Assembly: GCF_020382885.2 (NCBI RefSeq)
Contig: NC_058513.1
Location: forward strand, 14,719,641-14,783,640
Source: Scatophagus argus
Taxonomy: Eukaryota; Chordata; Actinopteri; Scatophagidae
Length of the DNA: 64,000 nt
Reading direction: 5' to 3'
How positions within the stretch are numbered: the stretch's first letter is position 1; every line of letters starts with the position of its first letter. Below are positions 39,344 through 50,954 of the stretch, piece after piece. Position numbers and translations under genes: made by a program. The notes below the pieces were generated by a model that saw only the letters and a program-made list of their open reading frames with translations, was not told the DNA's origin and did no database searches.

Positions 39344-41657
39344 GGAAGTTGTTGGGGTTACTAGGCCAAGGCAATATGGAAGAAAAGGGCACTTGGGGAA
39401 TGCCACAGCAGGTTTTCTGGTAACACTGTTTATGGCAGGAAATCCTTTATAAGGCACTGTTTCTCTCATGCTCCCCTCTTCTCGCTCAGTGATGGAGAGA
39501 TCTGATGGATTTTACTGCTCCACAGAGCTCCTCATAAAACACTCTTCTCATCCAACACATACACTCTGATATCACTCATAACACCTGGAGTCCAGCCATA
39601 AACCAACACACACGCACCCTCGCACGAGCACATCTATAAAGCAGGGAGTTGGCATTGCAATGCTGCGGAGAGCTGTTAGCAGTACCTCGTAAATCAGGCA
39701 TGGGCAAGTGTGGGTGTGTGTGTTAAGTGTGTGTGTGTGTGAGAGAGAGAGAGAATAATTGAGGCTGCTGAGCAGAGCGAACTCTCCCATGGGGATATTG
39801 ATTAGAGTGTTAATTCAGAAGAATGTGAAAGTGGAGCTGGCTGCTGACCGAGAGGAAATTGGACGGACCTACAGAGGCGGAGGGTGGACAGACGGACAGC
39901 GCAGAGATGGACAGGGGCATGGGACACACACGACAGGGCAACATAATGGCAGAGATGATGGATAAATGAGGGGGCATTAACTGGAGCAAAATAAGGGATA
40001 AGCAGGATAAGCTCCTGAATGACTGACTGAGTGAAAACAAACTGGCGGAAAGATACAGATGTGGCTGCAGATGTGGCATCAGAGGGAGTGGCAGTGGTGA
40101 AACAGCAGAACACATAAATGCTCAGACTGCATGCTCAGAGAGTGGCAGGTAACACACTGTGGTTGGCATGAAGCAATATATTATGCAATAAGTAAACATA
40201 AGTTCTGTTACTGAGAACACACAACATATTGCGAGTCTGCAGCCATGCTAGCAGCAACTCTGTCAGGGTCTATTTAGGCACAAAGGCGCTTTGATAGAAA
40301 ATGCTAACATTAGCATTAGCATGCATGTTCTGGGTGCATATTTTGCAGATTTATCGCCAATACGTCTTAGTTTAGTGTGTTTGCATGCAGTGCTAGAAAG
40401 CCAGGAGTTTTGTAGGTGAAAACAGGATTGTATACAATTATAATGTTGGACCTGAAAAATGTCCCCCTAACGGTGGCACTAGAAGAAAAGTCAGGGGATC
40501 ACCTTCACATTAATCCTTCGGGAACATGAATGTATGAAGAAATACCAAGATTCTTTGTTTAAGTAAAAGTTCTGTAGAAGTTGGGGCTCTGAAACCGATA
40601 CCAGTACTGGAAATATCCCCGAGGACGCCTAAAATATGGTGGAGAGTACCCGACTCTATTCATTGATCCGATACCGTGTGATTTATTTATAAGAAATGGG
40701 ACCCTGCTACTTCCCAGCAGTTTTCCATACGTCTGTAAGAAATTTAACAGATTTTCTTCACCGAAGAGTAGTCAATATGCATAAACCACAACCAACTTGT
40801 GTAACTTCAAGCTCATCCATAACATAACAAAAGAAGAAGATTGTTACGTAAAGTGCATCATTTTGAGTTTGAACAGTGAGAATTTGAACAGATGGTGAAA
40901 ATGTGACGTGAGATGTATTTAATGTGCTGGTGCCTCTTAAATAAAATATGAAGTGATTTTTGAAAAAAAAAAAATTGAAGAACTGCATGAGCAACAGTGT
41001 AACTGTACAAAGCAAGTAGCACCAAAATGACCATAAAAATACAATAACAACACAAACTATATGAATGCAGTTTGCGTTTGTGGATTTAACGTCAAAATGC
41101 AAACTTTTTCCCACATTTGTTGCACTGATTCCACATCAGTTACTCACAGCTTCAAAACAAACATAGTGGGAGCTGAATGAACCTCTTTTATGTTGCCACT
41201 AACAGTGACAGATTTATGGCTGCTCTGCCATCTGATAATGACCCACGTCCCCACAGGAGATGCCACATGCATGTTAGATATTGTGTTACTGCTTGTGTGT
41301 AAGTGTGCCTGTGTGCTCTTATTTAATGGTATTATCATAAGACCACATGCAACGATTTACACCCACGCAGTTCAGTTTCCGCACACACAGAAAGACTGGG
41401 CAGATAGTAGAAACCACACAGCAAAACTTACAAATGGATCTGACATTTTACTGGGCAGGATAATCAGATCACACGACATACAGAGGAAGGTCTTTGATGA
41501 ACGGCAGAATATTTCATGTTTCCGTGTCATGTGTGAATATATGACTGATATTCTATGTGGGTGAGGGTGTTTTACCATTCTGGGAGATGTTGGTCAGGTC
41601 GGTGATGATCTTGTTGGCCTTCCTCTTGCTAGAAGGGGCAGTAGTTGGGAGAGGCAT
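36489..41657 (-). CDS. myoz1: MYOZ1, myozenin-1 / calsarcin-2
   Basis: A small Z-disc protein of striated (mainly fast) muscle. The family binds alpha-actinin, filamin-C, telethonin and calcineurin and restrains calcineurin signalling. Five coding exons (41576-41657, 38384-38550, 38211-38280, 37917-38103, 36489-36723) join in phase into 246 residues. Visible blocks: start MPLPTTAPSSKRK; a conserved helix VMLEELSLLKNKGSKMFK and RQQRVEKF at residues 50-76; an acidic/basic EEEVDEEAEKKKRREE stretch; TYISPWERAM at 128-137; KSFNRTALPFGGYDKA at 165-180; RPSFNRTPIGW; and C-terminal GETDDL, the position of the calsarcin PDZ-binding tail. Human MYOZ1 is longer (about 299 residues) because of a Gly-rich insert that is absent here. 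Position beside SYNPO2L and USP54 supports MYOZ1 over MYOZ2. Confidence 0.93.
36724..37916 (-). other. myoz1: MYOZ1 intron 4
   Basis: 1.2 kb, AT-rich; no exon or clear repeat was seen. Confidence 0.7.
37917..38103 (-). CDS. myoz1: MYOZ1 coding exon 4
   Basis: 187 nt, VEEEVDEEAEKKKRREEYV to KSFN. It carries TYISPWERAM. The acceptor is TCTCAG and the donor GTACAC. Confidence 0.93.
38211..38280 (-). CDS. myoz1: MYOZ1 coding exon 3 (short, Pro-rich)
   Basis: 70 nt, QNLQNLMMCPPPIPPKPEM then PKEE. The phase fits both neighbours. The acceptor is TTCTAG and the donor GTGTTG. Confidence 0.85.
38384..38550 (-). CDS. myoz1: MYOZ1 coding exon 2 (conserved N-terminal helix)
   Basis: 167 nt, DDESDPEASEF to VEKFVVTNENN. 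The acceptor is CTGTCAG and the donor GTAAGA. Confidence 0.93.
39062..39100. repeat. (CT)n microsatellite
   Basis: About 19 CT units. Confidence 0.97.
39261..39340. repeat. Compound (TG)n(GA)n microsatellite
   Basis: TG for about 42 nt passes directly into GA for about 38 nt, the same architecture as at 16537-16595. Confidence 0.97.
40295..40570 (+). repeat. Dispersed fish repeat, copy B
   Basis: Contains AAATGCTAACATTAGCATTA, then GAAAAGTCAGGGGATCACCT and GGAACATGAATGTATG, the same ordered words as copies A and C with an interior deletion. Confidence 0.55.
41576..41657 (-). CDS. myoz1: MYOZ1 coding exon 1
   Basis: The ATG is at 41657-41655, two bases after a TTTAG acceptor, so an upstream untranslated exon must exist. 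It has 27 codons plus one base, then a GTAAAA donor. Confidence 0.92.
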
Positions 41658-41659
41658 GG

Positions 41660-44136
41660 CTAAAGGACGGAACAGAGAAATGAAAACTTTATCATAGTAA
41701 TAATAATGGTCGTCGACTGAAGCCAAAAATGGAACATTTTACAGAAAGACTGATTAATGTGCCTTGTCTTTCTGAATAAATAAATTAGATCAGCTCAGAC
41801 AAACAACTGCAGCTATTTTACACAAAAAGAAAAATACGTCTATAGAGGCCAAAAAGAGGAAAAGTCAGGGTCCGTAAAGTACCTTTTCTATATCTTTCAG
41901 TTGCATCTCATGGTCTTCAGATGGTGCTTGCTATAAATAAAACTGGGAGTCTAGAATCTTTCTCAAACTACTACTTTCAAAGTGACACAGTCTACATAGA
42001 GAGGAGGTTAAAGTGAATGGACAGGTCAACAAAATAACATAACAGTGGACACAGGGGACCATTTTGTTTCCCATTTCCACATTTTTTTGTATTAACTTGA
42101 AAGCAAACCACAATGTTTCCCTGAACTTAACCAAGTTGTTCTTGTAGCTAACCTTAACCCTAGCTTTGTCTCGTCATAAAACAGATTTAACGTGATTGGT
42201 AATGGTTTTTGAAAGGCACAGACAAATTGCAGATCGGTATATGATCAGGCACAGATCAGTAAATGTTTGAATGTCAGTTACAAATGAAGTATTTTGTCAT
42301 TTAATATGGAGGCCTTGTTGGGTTACAGCTTGTTGACCTTCCCCCAAGCAGCCAAAAAAAATCAAGCAATGCAGACATACACAGTAAATTAGCAGTGGAC
42401 TAATAATAACGTTTTGCTTGTGCTTGTCCGTGTGGTTGCTGTCCAGAGATTCAGACTGCTTAAAAAATTTCTGAAAAATTTTGGTTTTTGACTAACCAAC
42501 AATAAATACACCAGCCACATTTTCAGTGTGACGCACATCGAACTGGCAGGGCTGAGTGGTACATAAACTGGCGTCAAAAAAACTATGCTTACAGCCCTCA
42601 CTCATTACCAAGACTGCACAAGTGATTTATGTATTGCATTACATTGTGTATTTTTATGCCCTTTTCTATAAACCACTTTGTCACTTTGTTCAACATTGTT
42701 TTTTAAATATGCTCTATAAATAAATTTATCTGACTTGACCAAGCAAATCATTAAGAATTATCCACAAAATGCTTAAATATGTTGACTCTCAGGGGTCTAG
42801 CAAAGAGCACAGCAGATGTGACACGACATCACAATGAAATCACAATGAAATGTGATGAAATTAAGCGTTAAACATACAAGCTTAAATATTTTATTTGAAA
42901 GTCTACAGTGAATTCCAAGATACAGTGTATCTGTGTATGATGAAGTTGCATATCACGTTCTACATTCTTGCAAGCTCCAGCAGAACCTTGCTGGGTTGCC
43001 TAATTAAGTTAAGCACACTTAAAGCATTGAGTATAGCCCCGCATACGCCTGAGGACACTAATTCCCAGTGGCAGCTCGTGTCTCTCTTGACTAACCACTC
43101 AGATGGGGGCCAGCAGTATGTCGCTCTCTATTGCACAGGTCGAAAGCAATTATGTAAGGCTGGAGGTGAGTCCCAGCACAAGAGAAAAAGCTGGAGGGCC
43201 CGTCTATAGGGAGACAGTTAATGTAATTGCTTTTCATCTGCTGTAATTGAAGCTCATTTCCTAGCCTGGGATTCAGTCCTGTGCGAGCTATTTTTATGAA
43301 CACATGTTCAATACTAGTGTGGTGAGTGGGACTGTCATCAGCACATGACATGCTGTGCATACAAGTGCGCCGTGCGCACATAGAGCTACACCGAAATAGC
43401 TTCTCTCTTGTGATTTACATGAGTCATTGGCCCAGGATTAAAAACTAGGAGATTACAGGTGTTTTTGGATCTTCTGGAAAATACAAGATGGAGGCTGTGC
43501 TGATGGGGCCTACAGGAGCCTGGGTCCTGTTACTGCCGCCCTGAGTGAAGAAGCGCTCCTGTCCCCCCACGACCAGTTTTAGCTCCAGATAAATCTCCAG
43601 GGGACAGCTGGGGAGGAAGGGCATCAGTAAGCACATTCCCAAATGCACACATACATCCATACCCGCAGACTAAAAACTCCACTGCAGAGGGCCACATTCC
43701 TCACCTACCACAGTGTTAGGTAAGACCAGGAGGAAGAAGAGCAAAGTCATCCACCAGCTGACTGTCGTGATTCAGATTTGATTTAAGTGATATTAAACTG
43801 TGTAATCTGCAACCTAACTTTCATGATGTGAAGTCTTCTTGGAGCAAGCACAGCGACTTTTAACGAAACAGTCAGTTTTGTATTATGAAGTTGACCATCT
43901 GCCTCTGACTTCCTCAGTAATTAATTCATCCAGTTAGAGAAGCCACAGGCCACACTTAGGGGAATCCCTTGCAGCCAAAACCTGCTGACCACAGGAATCA
44001 AATTAATTTCACTGCAGCCATCTCCTTGTGTTTAACTCTGTGACCAATGGCGCCAGATAATCCACAAACACTCAAGGCATGTGTGAGAGAGATTTTATCG
44101 ACGCTGTCACATATTTTCACTCCTCTAATGTCTTAC
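41660..44136 (-). other. myoz1: MYOZ1 5' intron (inferred)
   Basis: Lies between the start-codon exon and the proposed untranslated exon. It contains an unexplained reading frame at 43445-43660 (see separate entry). Confidence 0.5.
43445..43660 (-). other. Unexplained spliced-looking ORF
   Basis: The minus strand is open from at least 43660 to a TAG at 43447-43445. After a good acceptor (CTTCCTCCCCAG, about 43610) it encodes CPLEIYLELKLVVGGQERFF and onward to YFPEDPKTPVIS, complex in composition and without simple repeats. I do not recognise the protein. It could be a last exon of an unannotated minus-strand gene, an alternative MYOZ1 exon, a gene relic or chance. Confidence 0.2.
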
Positions 44137-44420
44137 CTAAGACCCAGGTATCCACAAGAAGACACAGGTCCCAGAAGGTCCCAGAATAGGTGGGTCAGAG
44201 GAAGAGGAACGCAGATTCCCAGGTAGATTTGTTGTCCCAGAGCTGGTATTGTACTGCCTGCCCTCCTCTTCGCCCCAGAGAGAGTGAAACCCTATCAGCA
44301 GGGCTGCGCCAGTGCTATGGCCCTCGGCTGGGGGATCAGAGCAGGGGTGGGGTGGGGTGAGTGGGGTTGGGGGTAAATAGGGAGGTGGGTGTGGTGTTTT
44401 AAAGTATATATTTAAGCTTT
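44137..44420 (-). promoter_or_regulatory. myoz1: Candidate MYOZ1 untranslated first exon and promoter
   Basis: On the minus strand GGGTCTTAG is followed by GTAAGACAT, a consensus donor with GT at 44136-44135, correctly placed upstream of the AG that precedes the MYOZ1 ATG exon. About 270 nt further upstream lies the AT-rich word TTAAATATATAC (44402-44415), which could serve as a TATA-type element. Both the exon extent and the promoter are inference. Confidence 0.45.
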
Positions 44421-44784
44421 ATCTGAACAATAATAGATGGATTTGTCTGAAAATTTAAAGATGACAATTAGCTAAAAATATATGCTGCAGTTGTCACATT
44501 TTCATGAAAGACCCAGTTTGCAGGTGTCAAACACAATAGTTCAACAGCAATATTACAAATATGCAAAATCTGCCTCATAGCCACTAAATAACTTATATGA
44601 AAACTGATTTACTTGAGTTGAATCGTGTCAACTGCTTACATGTGAATAGTTTGCAAAATAACTCAGTGAACTATTTATTGACAGCCTCCATTAAAAACAA
44701 TGGGACAAATTGTGTATAAAATGTTGTCAGGATGACCACAGAAAACACACAAGCCCAACATAGTTCCCTTTGTTCCCCTTTGTT

Positions 44785-45061
44785 CTATCCCCGATGACCA
44801 CGGCGAGAGGTCGGGTACACCCTGGACTGGTCCCCAGTCAACCACAGGGCTAACACACAAAGACAGACAACCACGCACGCACACACACACTCACAGCTTG
44901 GGGTGATGTAGAGTAGCCAATTAACCTAATGCGCATGTTTTTTGGGTCTGTGGGAGAAAACAGACGTAGGGAGAACATGCAAACTCCACACAGACGGGCC
45001 CAGACCAGGATTCGAACCTGGATCCCTCTTACTGTGCTAACCACTGCACCACAGTACTGCC
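44785..45061 (-). mobile_element. tRNA-headed SINE, minus orientation, 3'-truncated
   Basis: The reverse complement aligns by eye along most of the intact SINE at 59361-59721: GTGGTGCAGTGGTTAGCAC, the Pol III B-box region (GGATTCGAACC on the plus strand at 45008-45018), GGAGTTTGCATGTTCTCCCT and TTGGCTACTCTA. It stops before the GATAGGCTCC tail. Confidence 0.85.
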
Positions 45062-45064
45062 CGT

Positions 45065-45107
45065 ATAGATAGATAGAGATAGATAGATAGATAGAGATAG
45101 ATAGATA
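45065..45107. repeat. (GATA)n microsatellite with a repeat-type flank
   Basis: About ten GATA units with GAGATA interruptions, directly followed by TACTTTATTGATCCTGAGGG, a common fish dispersed-repeat end. It abuts the head of the SINE. Confidence 0.95.
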
Positions 45108-48100
45108 CTTTATTGATCCTGAGGGAAATAGGGTTTATCTCCACTGAAAAGTTCTTACAAAGTCTTGTCATCCTGTTTGCAAAGATCTGGTCTTCAGCCC
45201 AGAATTTGGAACACACAGAAGAGTTGTGCATTGGTACTGTAGGGAGCAAGCCAAATTTTAAAATCCTGATCCTGAAAGTCAGCACACATTGAAATAACAA
45301 GAATCAGCCCCTCCCACCTGCACGAGATCAGAGCCTTTTAATAACACGCCAAGCTACACAAGAGACTAAAAAGCATCTTTCCAGCAGTTACTGTCTTCCC
45401 CTGTCACTCAGTTTTATGTGCCTAGAAGCATTTATGTTTTTGTTGATGTGTTTTCATCCCCCTCTCACAGTATCTTCATACATCCTCCTCCATCTAACAA
45501 ACCTTTGGGTTGGAGCCGGAGCCTTTTGTTCATGCCTGACAGCAGATATGCCTGTATCATCATAGCACTCACCTGCATGCTTCTTGGATTTAACAAGCAG
45601 ATTTTTGTAAGACACTGTCAGCTATTAAACGGGAATCAAAAGTAGGCCATGACCGAGTCTAATAGAAATGCCATTTGTTTTCAAACGTGATTGTCTGCAG
45701 AATTGATTGTATTCCTTAAATAGCTGTTCAGATGTTTCAGACAGGAGTGGTGACATTGTCATCCTGAGAACCGTTCCAGTAGCAAGGATAAAAACCACCC
45801 TAACAGCATGGTCGTTCTGAAATTGGACAGGCCAGGTGGCCTTGATACACATGCATACAGCTGGTATATAAATCCATCAGGGAATATAACCTCCACCCGT
45901 TTATTACCAAGCTGCTTGGTTAATACAAATTACCCTTTCGTAATACTTTATTCAGGCAAACAGATCAGTTAATTAGAAAACAATAAAGAAAATCATGCAT
46001 TGATCCACATGAGAGTGAGAATGACTATTAACTGTGCAGTATCTGACCTGCCCCTAAACCCTGACCCTTGACCCTAAACCCTTGACTCTGCTGACCCAGA
46101 AACACAGCGTGAGGACTGAGCCTCTTCGGCACAGCAGCAGGCAGGAGACAGGATGTACGAGGTAGAGCTTCCCTTCCACTCTCAATCACATTGTAAAAAA
46201 GCCATCAGAATTAAGAGTTCAGCACCGGGCCAAATAGCTGGAGATTAACGGCTCCAAAAATAGGTGAAATGGGCTGCGTGTGTGTGTGTGTCTGCGTGTG
46301 TGCTAGTGTGTGAGAGAGGTATTAACAGATGAGAGACCAAAAGTGGGAGAATTGGAGAACTGATTTGCTAATTTGGCCAAGAGTTAAAAGAGCCCCTTCA
46401 GTCATAACTATAAGTGCAGTTACATTTTTTTATTTATTTCTTAAAATCAAGTGACCTACTTTGTAGAAAAGTGAATATGCTGCACACTGCAAGGATTCGA
46501 GCTTGTGCGTTGTATCTTTCACTAGCACAGCAGCTAAGCTTACCAGTGGACCTGAACAGGACTAAAGTTATCAGCTAAAGTTAGCCCCGTCTGTAACCTG
46601 ATTCCAGTCAAGGGTTATAGGCTAGATCTCTTTCTGTGGCCATGGTTTGGGTTTCACAGCTCCAAGGCCATCAGGTGGCTGTCATTAAACTGCTCTGAAA
46701 TATAGGCCAACAATCCCACCAGGACATTCTTCAACTGTCGTGATTTGATATTGAATCTAAAACAGAAGAATTAAGAAAGTGCTGCATGTATTCGAGATTA
46801 TTTTTATCGCTTCTCATTCAGCTGGGTTACCAGATATGATGTGTGTTTACAGTTAGGATTTATAATTATGTGTATTTTTTTATTATAAATATAGAAAGAT
46901 AGGATATAAAATGAAGACCATTTTTTCCATGCTATGTTAAATATTACTCATGTTCTCGCAATGTAAAATATGATGAGGCAAGAGAGAAGATCATAAACCG
47001 GCGGTGTAACATGGCGTGATGACAAATCCTACAGTGCCTCCATGTGGTGAAAGAAAAACATTTTTTGATACGGAAAATATTGCTTTTGAAGACTCTGCCT
47101 CTGATCCCAACACTGCCTAAATCCTGAGAGAGCAATTAAGCTATCAGACTACTCAGTAAATGCCCGAAAAAAGAGAAAAGGGTAAAAACTGATGGAGACC
47201 AGATACTGGGGCCGGGTGTGGGAGCGAGTGGTGACGTGGGTGACACAGGAAGAAACAGAGTGACAGCTGATGTGACTCATGTCTATTTTTATTCAGTCTC
47301 TCAGTCTCTGCGGACAAGAATCACAGCTAAACAGACATGTTGTACCTCTCCTGTTTCATATCAACAGATCAAAAAATCGGGTCTACTGTAAAAGGTTTCC
47401 TTTCCTTTATGGCAGCTGTGCTCCTCGCCCTGTGAAAAACTACAGAAAACAAAGCACACAGAGAGTGCAACTAAAAAACACACTCAGAATAATCAAACAT
47501 GAATACCTAAAATACATACATAATAAGGGGAATTACAGCAGTAGTAGGTACTTCGGATTTGTTAGTTATCAGCTTCTTTAATATGATATTGCTGGATGGC
47601 AACAGGTACTGTAGGGTGTCCACAGACTGTGAAGTTATGAGTCCAGTCTGCATCTTTTACACCTCATCAAACATTATTGCTATTATGTCACTTCATCAGT
47701 GTCCCCTGTGCTTTCCTTCTTGTCATCTTTTTCCCATACTCGGCCACGTCTCTCTCACAACGCGCTTGTCTTTTCACATCCTCTGTTCTTATGTTTTATG
47801 TTCAAACTTAAATCTTCATCATTCAGTGCAAGTTTTCCCCAGCATGTCTTTCTGTCCTTTTCAGTCTTACTTGAGCTCAATTTTTTATTTACTTTTCTCA
47901 GGTTTCCACACTACATTTCCCATGCAACAGTGTTCCATTTAACTATAACTCAATGCATTGGATAAATGATTCAACAAGATTAAATGTGGGTGATAAAATG
48001 TGATTCATGGGTGGATCATCCAAACAGTGACAAAATGTGGCTGATAAAACCCCAAGCTGCAGACTTGAAAAACAAAACTAAATGCTGTAATACAGTTTGA

Positions 48101-48176
48101 TACAATACTACAATATAACAATATTAAAAACACATGGACTTAAAAAATGCTGCTCCATGTTCCCAGAGAGCCATGG

Positions 48177-48182
48177 TTTATT
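48177..48182 (-). terminator. synpo2l: AATAAA 5 nt after the SYNPO2L stop codon
   Basis: TTTATT on the plus strand; the minus strand reads TGAAGAAAATAAACC. If used, the 3' UTR would be only about 20-30 nt. Other signals lie further downstream, so use of this one is uncertain. Confidence 0.35.
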
Positions 48183-48186
48183 TTCT

Positions 48187-50954
48187 TCAGTGCATAGTGG
48201 ATCCAGGGCGCCAGACGCAAGGCTGCAAACCCAGGTTGGAAGTGCTGAACCTGGGCCTGGGGACACGTGTAGGTTGAGTGCTGCTGGACGCCGGCCGAGA
48301 GGCACCAGCGGGGCCCAGGGGGCTAAGATCTGGGGCACTCTTAAACTGCCTCTTGGCCTGTGCACCGTTGGAGGGCTGAAGGTGGGAGAAAGTAGGGGAT
48401 TGGACTGGATTTGGAGTAGGAGCAGAGGAGAAGGTGGGGAGTTGAGGGAGTGGAGCAGTAGGTGCTGGAGGAGGCGGGGGAGACAGAGGGGAGGTGCCCC
48501 ACTGGGGTTGGGAAAGCTGGAGTTGAGGCTGATAGGGCTGGTAGGAGGCAGGGCTAAGTACGGGTGGGGGAGATGTGACATCTGAGCGCCACAGTGGTTC
48601 TCCAAGTGTCGTAGCTGATCGAGGTACAATAACCTTAAGGGCAGGCCCTGTGGCTGTTGGCGGAGGAGTGGAGAAGCGCTTTACCTCATACACTCGTGCT
48701 GTTTTCTGAGGACCAGTTGTCATTCCTCGCTGCTGCTGCTGCTGCTGCTGCTGATAGGCGGAGGAGTCTTGGGGAACCCCGCCTCCGTAGCTGAACAGGG
48801 AAGAGTTGAGCTGGTAGGGCTGGTGGCTCATAATGTCCACAGACTTGTTGCCTCCTTTCTGCGCTTTAGATCCAGCTGGCCCAGGCTTAACCACCTCAGG
48901 CTTCTTCTGGGCCTTTGGAGGGCAGGAGGGAGAGAGGAGGGGATTGTAGCTGATCGGAGGAGGAGCACGGATGTTGGATGAGTATTTCCAGGTTGCAGGA
49001 AGAGAAGGTGTGGGCGAGGGCTCCCTTGTTTGGGCGGGAGAGTAAGGTGCTGCAGCAACTGAGGGAGCTCGCTCCACAACATACCGATCCATTCTGTTCT
49101 GCCTGCGGGCAAACAGCTGACCTCCTTTACCTGCCAGCTGTGGCACCTGAGGGGCTTGCGGTTTGGGAGCCACAGGAGGTGGCCTGGGTCCCCGTTGAGC
49201 CTGCATGAAGTTACAGGCCTCTGCCCCCAGCCTCAGCCAGTCCTCCTCAGGCCCTGACTCATGTCCAGTTTCTCCACTGGGTGCAGCTCCAGGTTCAGCA
49301 CCTGTGGGTCTCCCAAAGTGATCATCCATGTTCTGGACCATTGACATCAAGTCTGGATTTGGAGAAACATCTTTTTTCTGGACTGCAGAGAACATTGGCT
49401 TTTTGTTGGAACGACGATGGGCATCATGCAGGATGCCGGTGCGGACAGCAGGGACAGCAATACGCTGCTCACGTGTTCCCAGGGAATCTGTGGCAGAAGG
49501 CTGGGGAAGTGATGCAGTTGCGATGGCAGTATGGGGGCCAGGAGTCACTGCACTTGTCATGTTGATGATGGGGTGGACAGATGGAGATGGAGACGGTTGG
49601 GTGGGAGGAGGAGGAGAAGGAGGAGGAGGGGTTGGCTGAACGTGGAAGGAGACCTGGGTCAGTGCAGAAGGATGTGGTGGGGAGAGCGGAGAGGAAGAAA
49701 TGCAGGTGGACGGAGGAGGATATGCAGAAGCAGGATGGGAAGGAAATGGCTGTGGAGCTGGAGGGGAAAAGGGTTGAGCAGGTGATGGACAACCCAGGGT
49801 ACTTTGAGCTGCAGAAGGAGAGAAAGGGGCGGAAGGAGAAGCATACACTGCGGGCTGAGGGGAAAACGTCCCTGGATTTGTGGCAGGCTGGCAGAAAGGT
49901 GCAGAAGAATAAGAGGAGGGGGGTGAGAGAGCAGAGGGGGGGGAGTTAACAGAGGGGGGGGTGTTGCTGTTGTTATTTCTTGGAGGGATGTACAGAGAGG
50001 TGCTAGACACCGCTCTCTTTGCATCTGATCCTGACGGATGGCGAGTTGGTTGGATAGTCACCATGGAAACGGCTGCCACGGGTTTGTTCACCATGGTCAT
50101 GGCTGTGGGTTTGGGTTGGGGAGGGCGAAACATCACAGAGGTCACAGATGCACGAGAAGGGGTGGACCCTGGTGTGAAGGGCCTTGCAGTACGGTTCAGT
50201 ACTCCTTGATTAGGACTGAAGTTGGTGTTCAGGTGATAATCTGAGTCTGTGATTGGGCTGGGACTAAAATTACGGTTAGGGTCGCCATGCTGCCCATTTA
50301 GACTTGTAAGGGGTATCTGGGAGGGTGGGCTCAGAACAACACTAGCCTGACTAACAGCTACTGACCCACCATTGGTCAGAGCCACAGCTGGAGGAGACAT
50401 GTGTACTGGTTGGTTACTGATTGACTGCTTTGTGATGTTGCTCTCCAGCATCAAGCGCTGATTGGCTGAGCTCTCCAGCCCTGAGACCTCCAACCCTGGG
50501 CTTTGGTTGACAGAGGTCACGAGTCCAGGAGTCTGATAGGCTGAGATGTCCAGCCCTGTGTGATTGGCTGTTGGGGTTGATGGAGTAGTTGGTGTGGTTG
50601 ACGGGCAGGCAGAACTTCTCCTGTCCAACACGTCTAGATAACCAGTATCCCACGTAGGGTCAAACGATGCTGAGAATCCCCCTTCATCAACCTCTGAGCC
50701 ACTTAGGATGGAACTTCCTCCTTCCTCCTCTGTCTCCCCTCCTGTCTCTCCTTCTGTGTCCCCTCCTCTTTCTCCCTCAGCTTTGCCGAAGCAGGTCAGC
50801 GTGTACTTCTTGGCCCTCTGCCGGCGTTTCTTGAACATAAGCACCCCTTTCGAGTTGGGGTTGGGAGCATCAGTCAGCAAAGAAGCAATAGAGCGGCATT
50901 TGGTACGCGCTTCTTTCACTTGTTTCTCCACCAAACTCTCCCCACGCTGCAACT
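48187..50954 (-). CDS. synpo2l: SYNPO2L exon 5 (long last coding exon)
   Basis: 2768 nt, KLQRGESLVEKQVKEARTKC to the TGA at 48189-48187. The acceptor is TGTCTTGCAG. The frame stays open upstream to 51141, but that part is intron: it has no family similarity and an excellent acceptor intervenes. The (CTG)8 at 48730-48753 on the plus strand encodes the polyglutamine. Confidence 0.95.

Larger units (their letters stand above)
38551..41575 (-). other. myoz1: MYOZ1 intron 1
   Basis: 3 kb with (CT)n at 39062-39100, a compound (TG)n(GA)n at 39261-39340, a dispersed-repeat copy near 40295-40570 and, near 40590-40690, an eroded repeat with paired CCGATACC words. No exon was recognised. Confidence 0.65.
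44421..48176. other. Intergenic, MYOZ1 to SYNPO2L
   Basis: Contains a SINE copy, a GATA repeat and AT-rich sequence. The stretch 46010-46090 has loosely repeated CCCTAAACCC/CCCTTGACC words. Minus-strand AATAAA words at 47889-47884 and 47293-47288 could be distal poly(A) signals of SYNPO2L. No gene was recognised. Confidence 0.55.
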
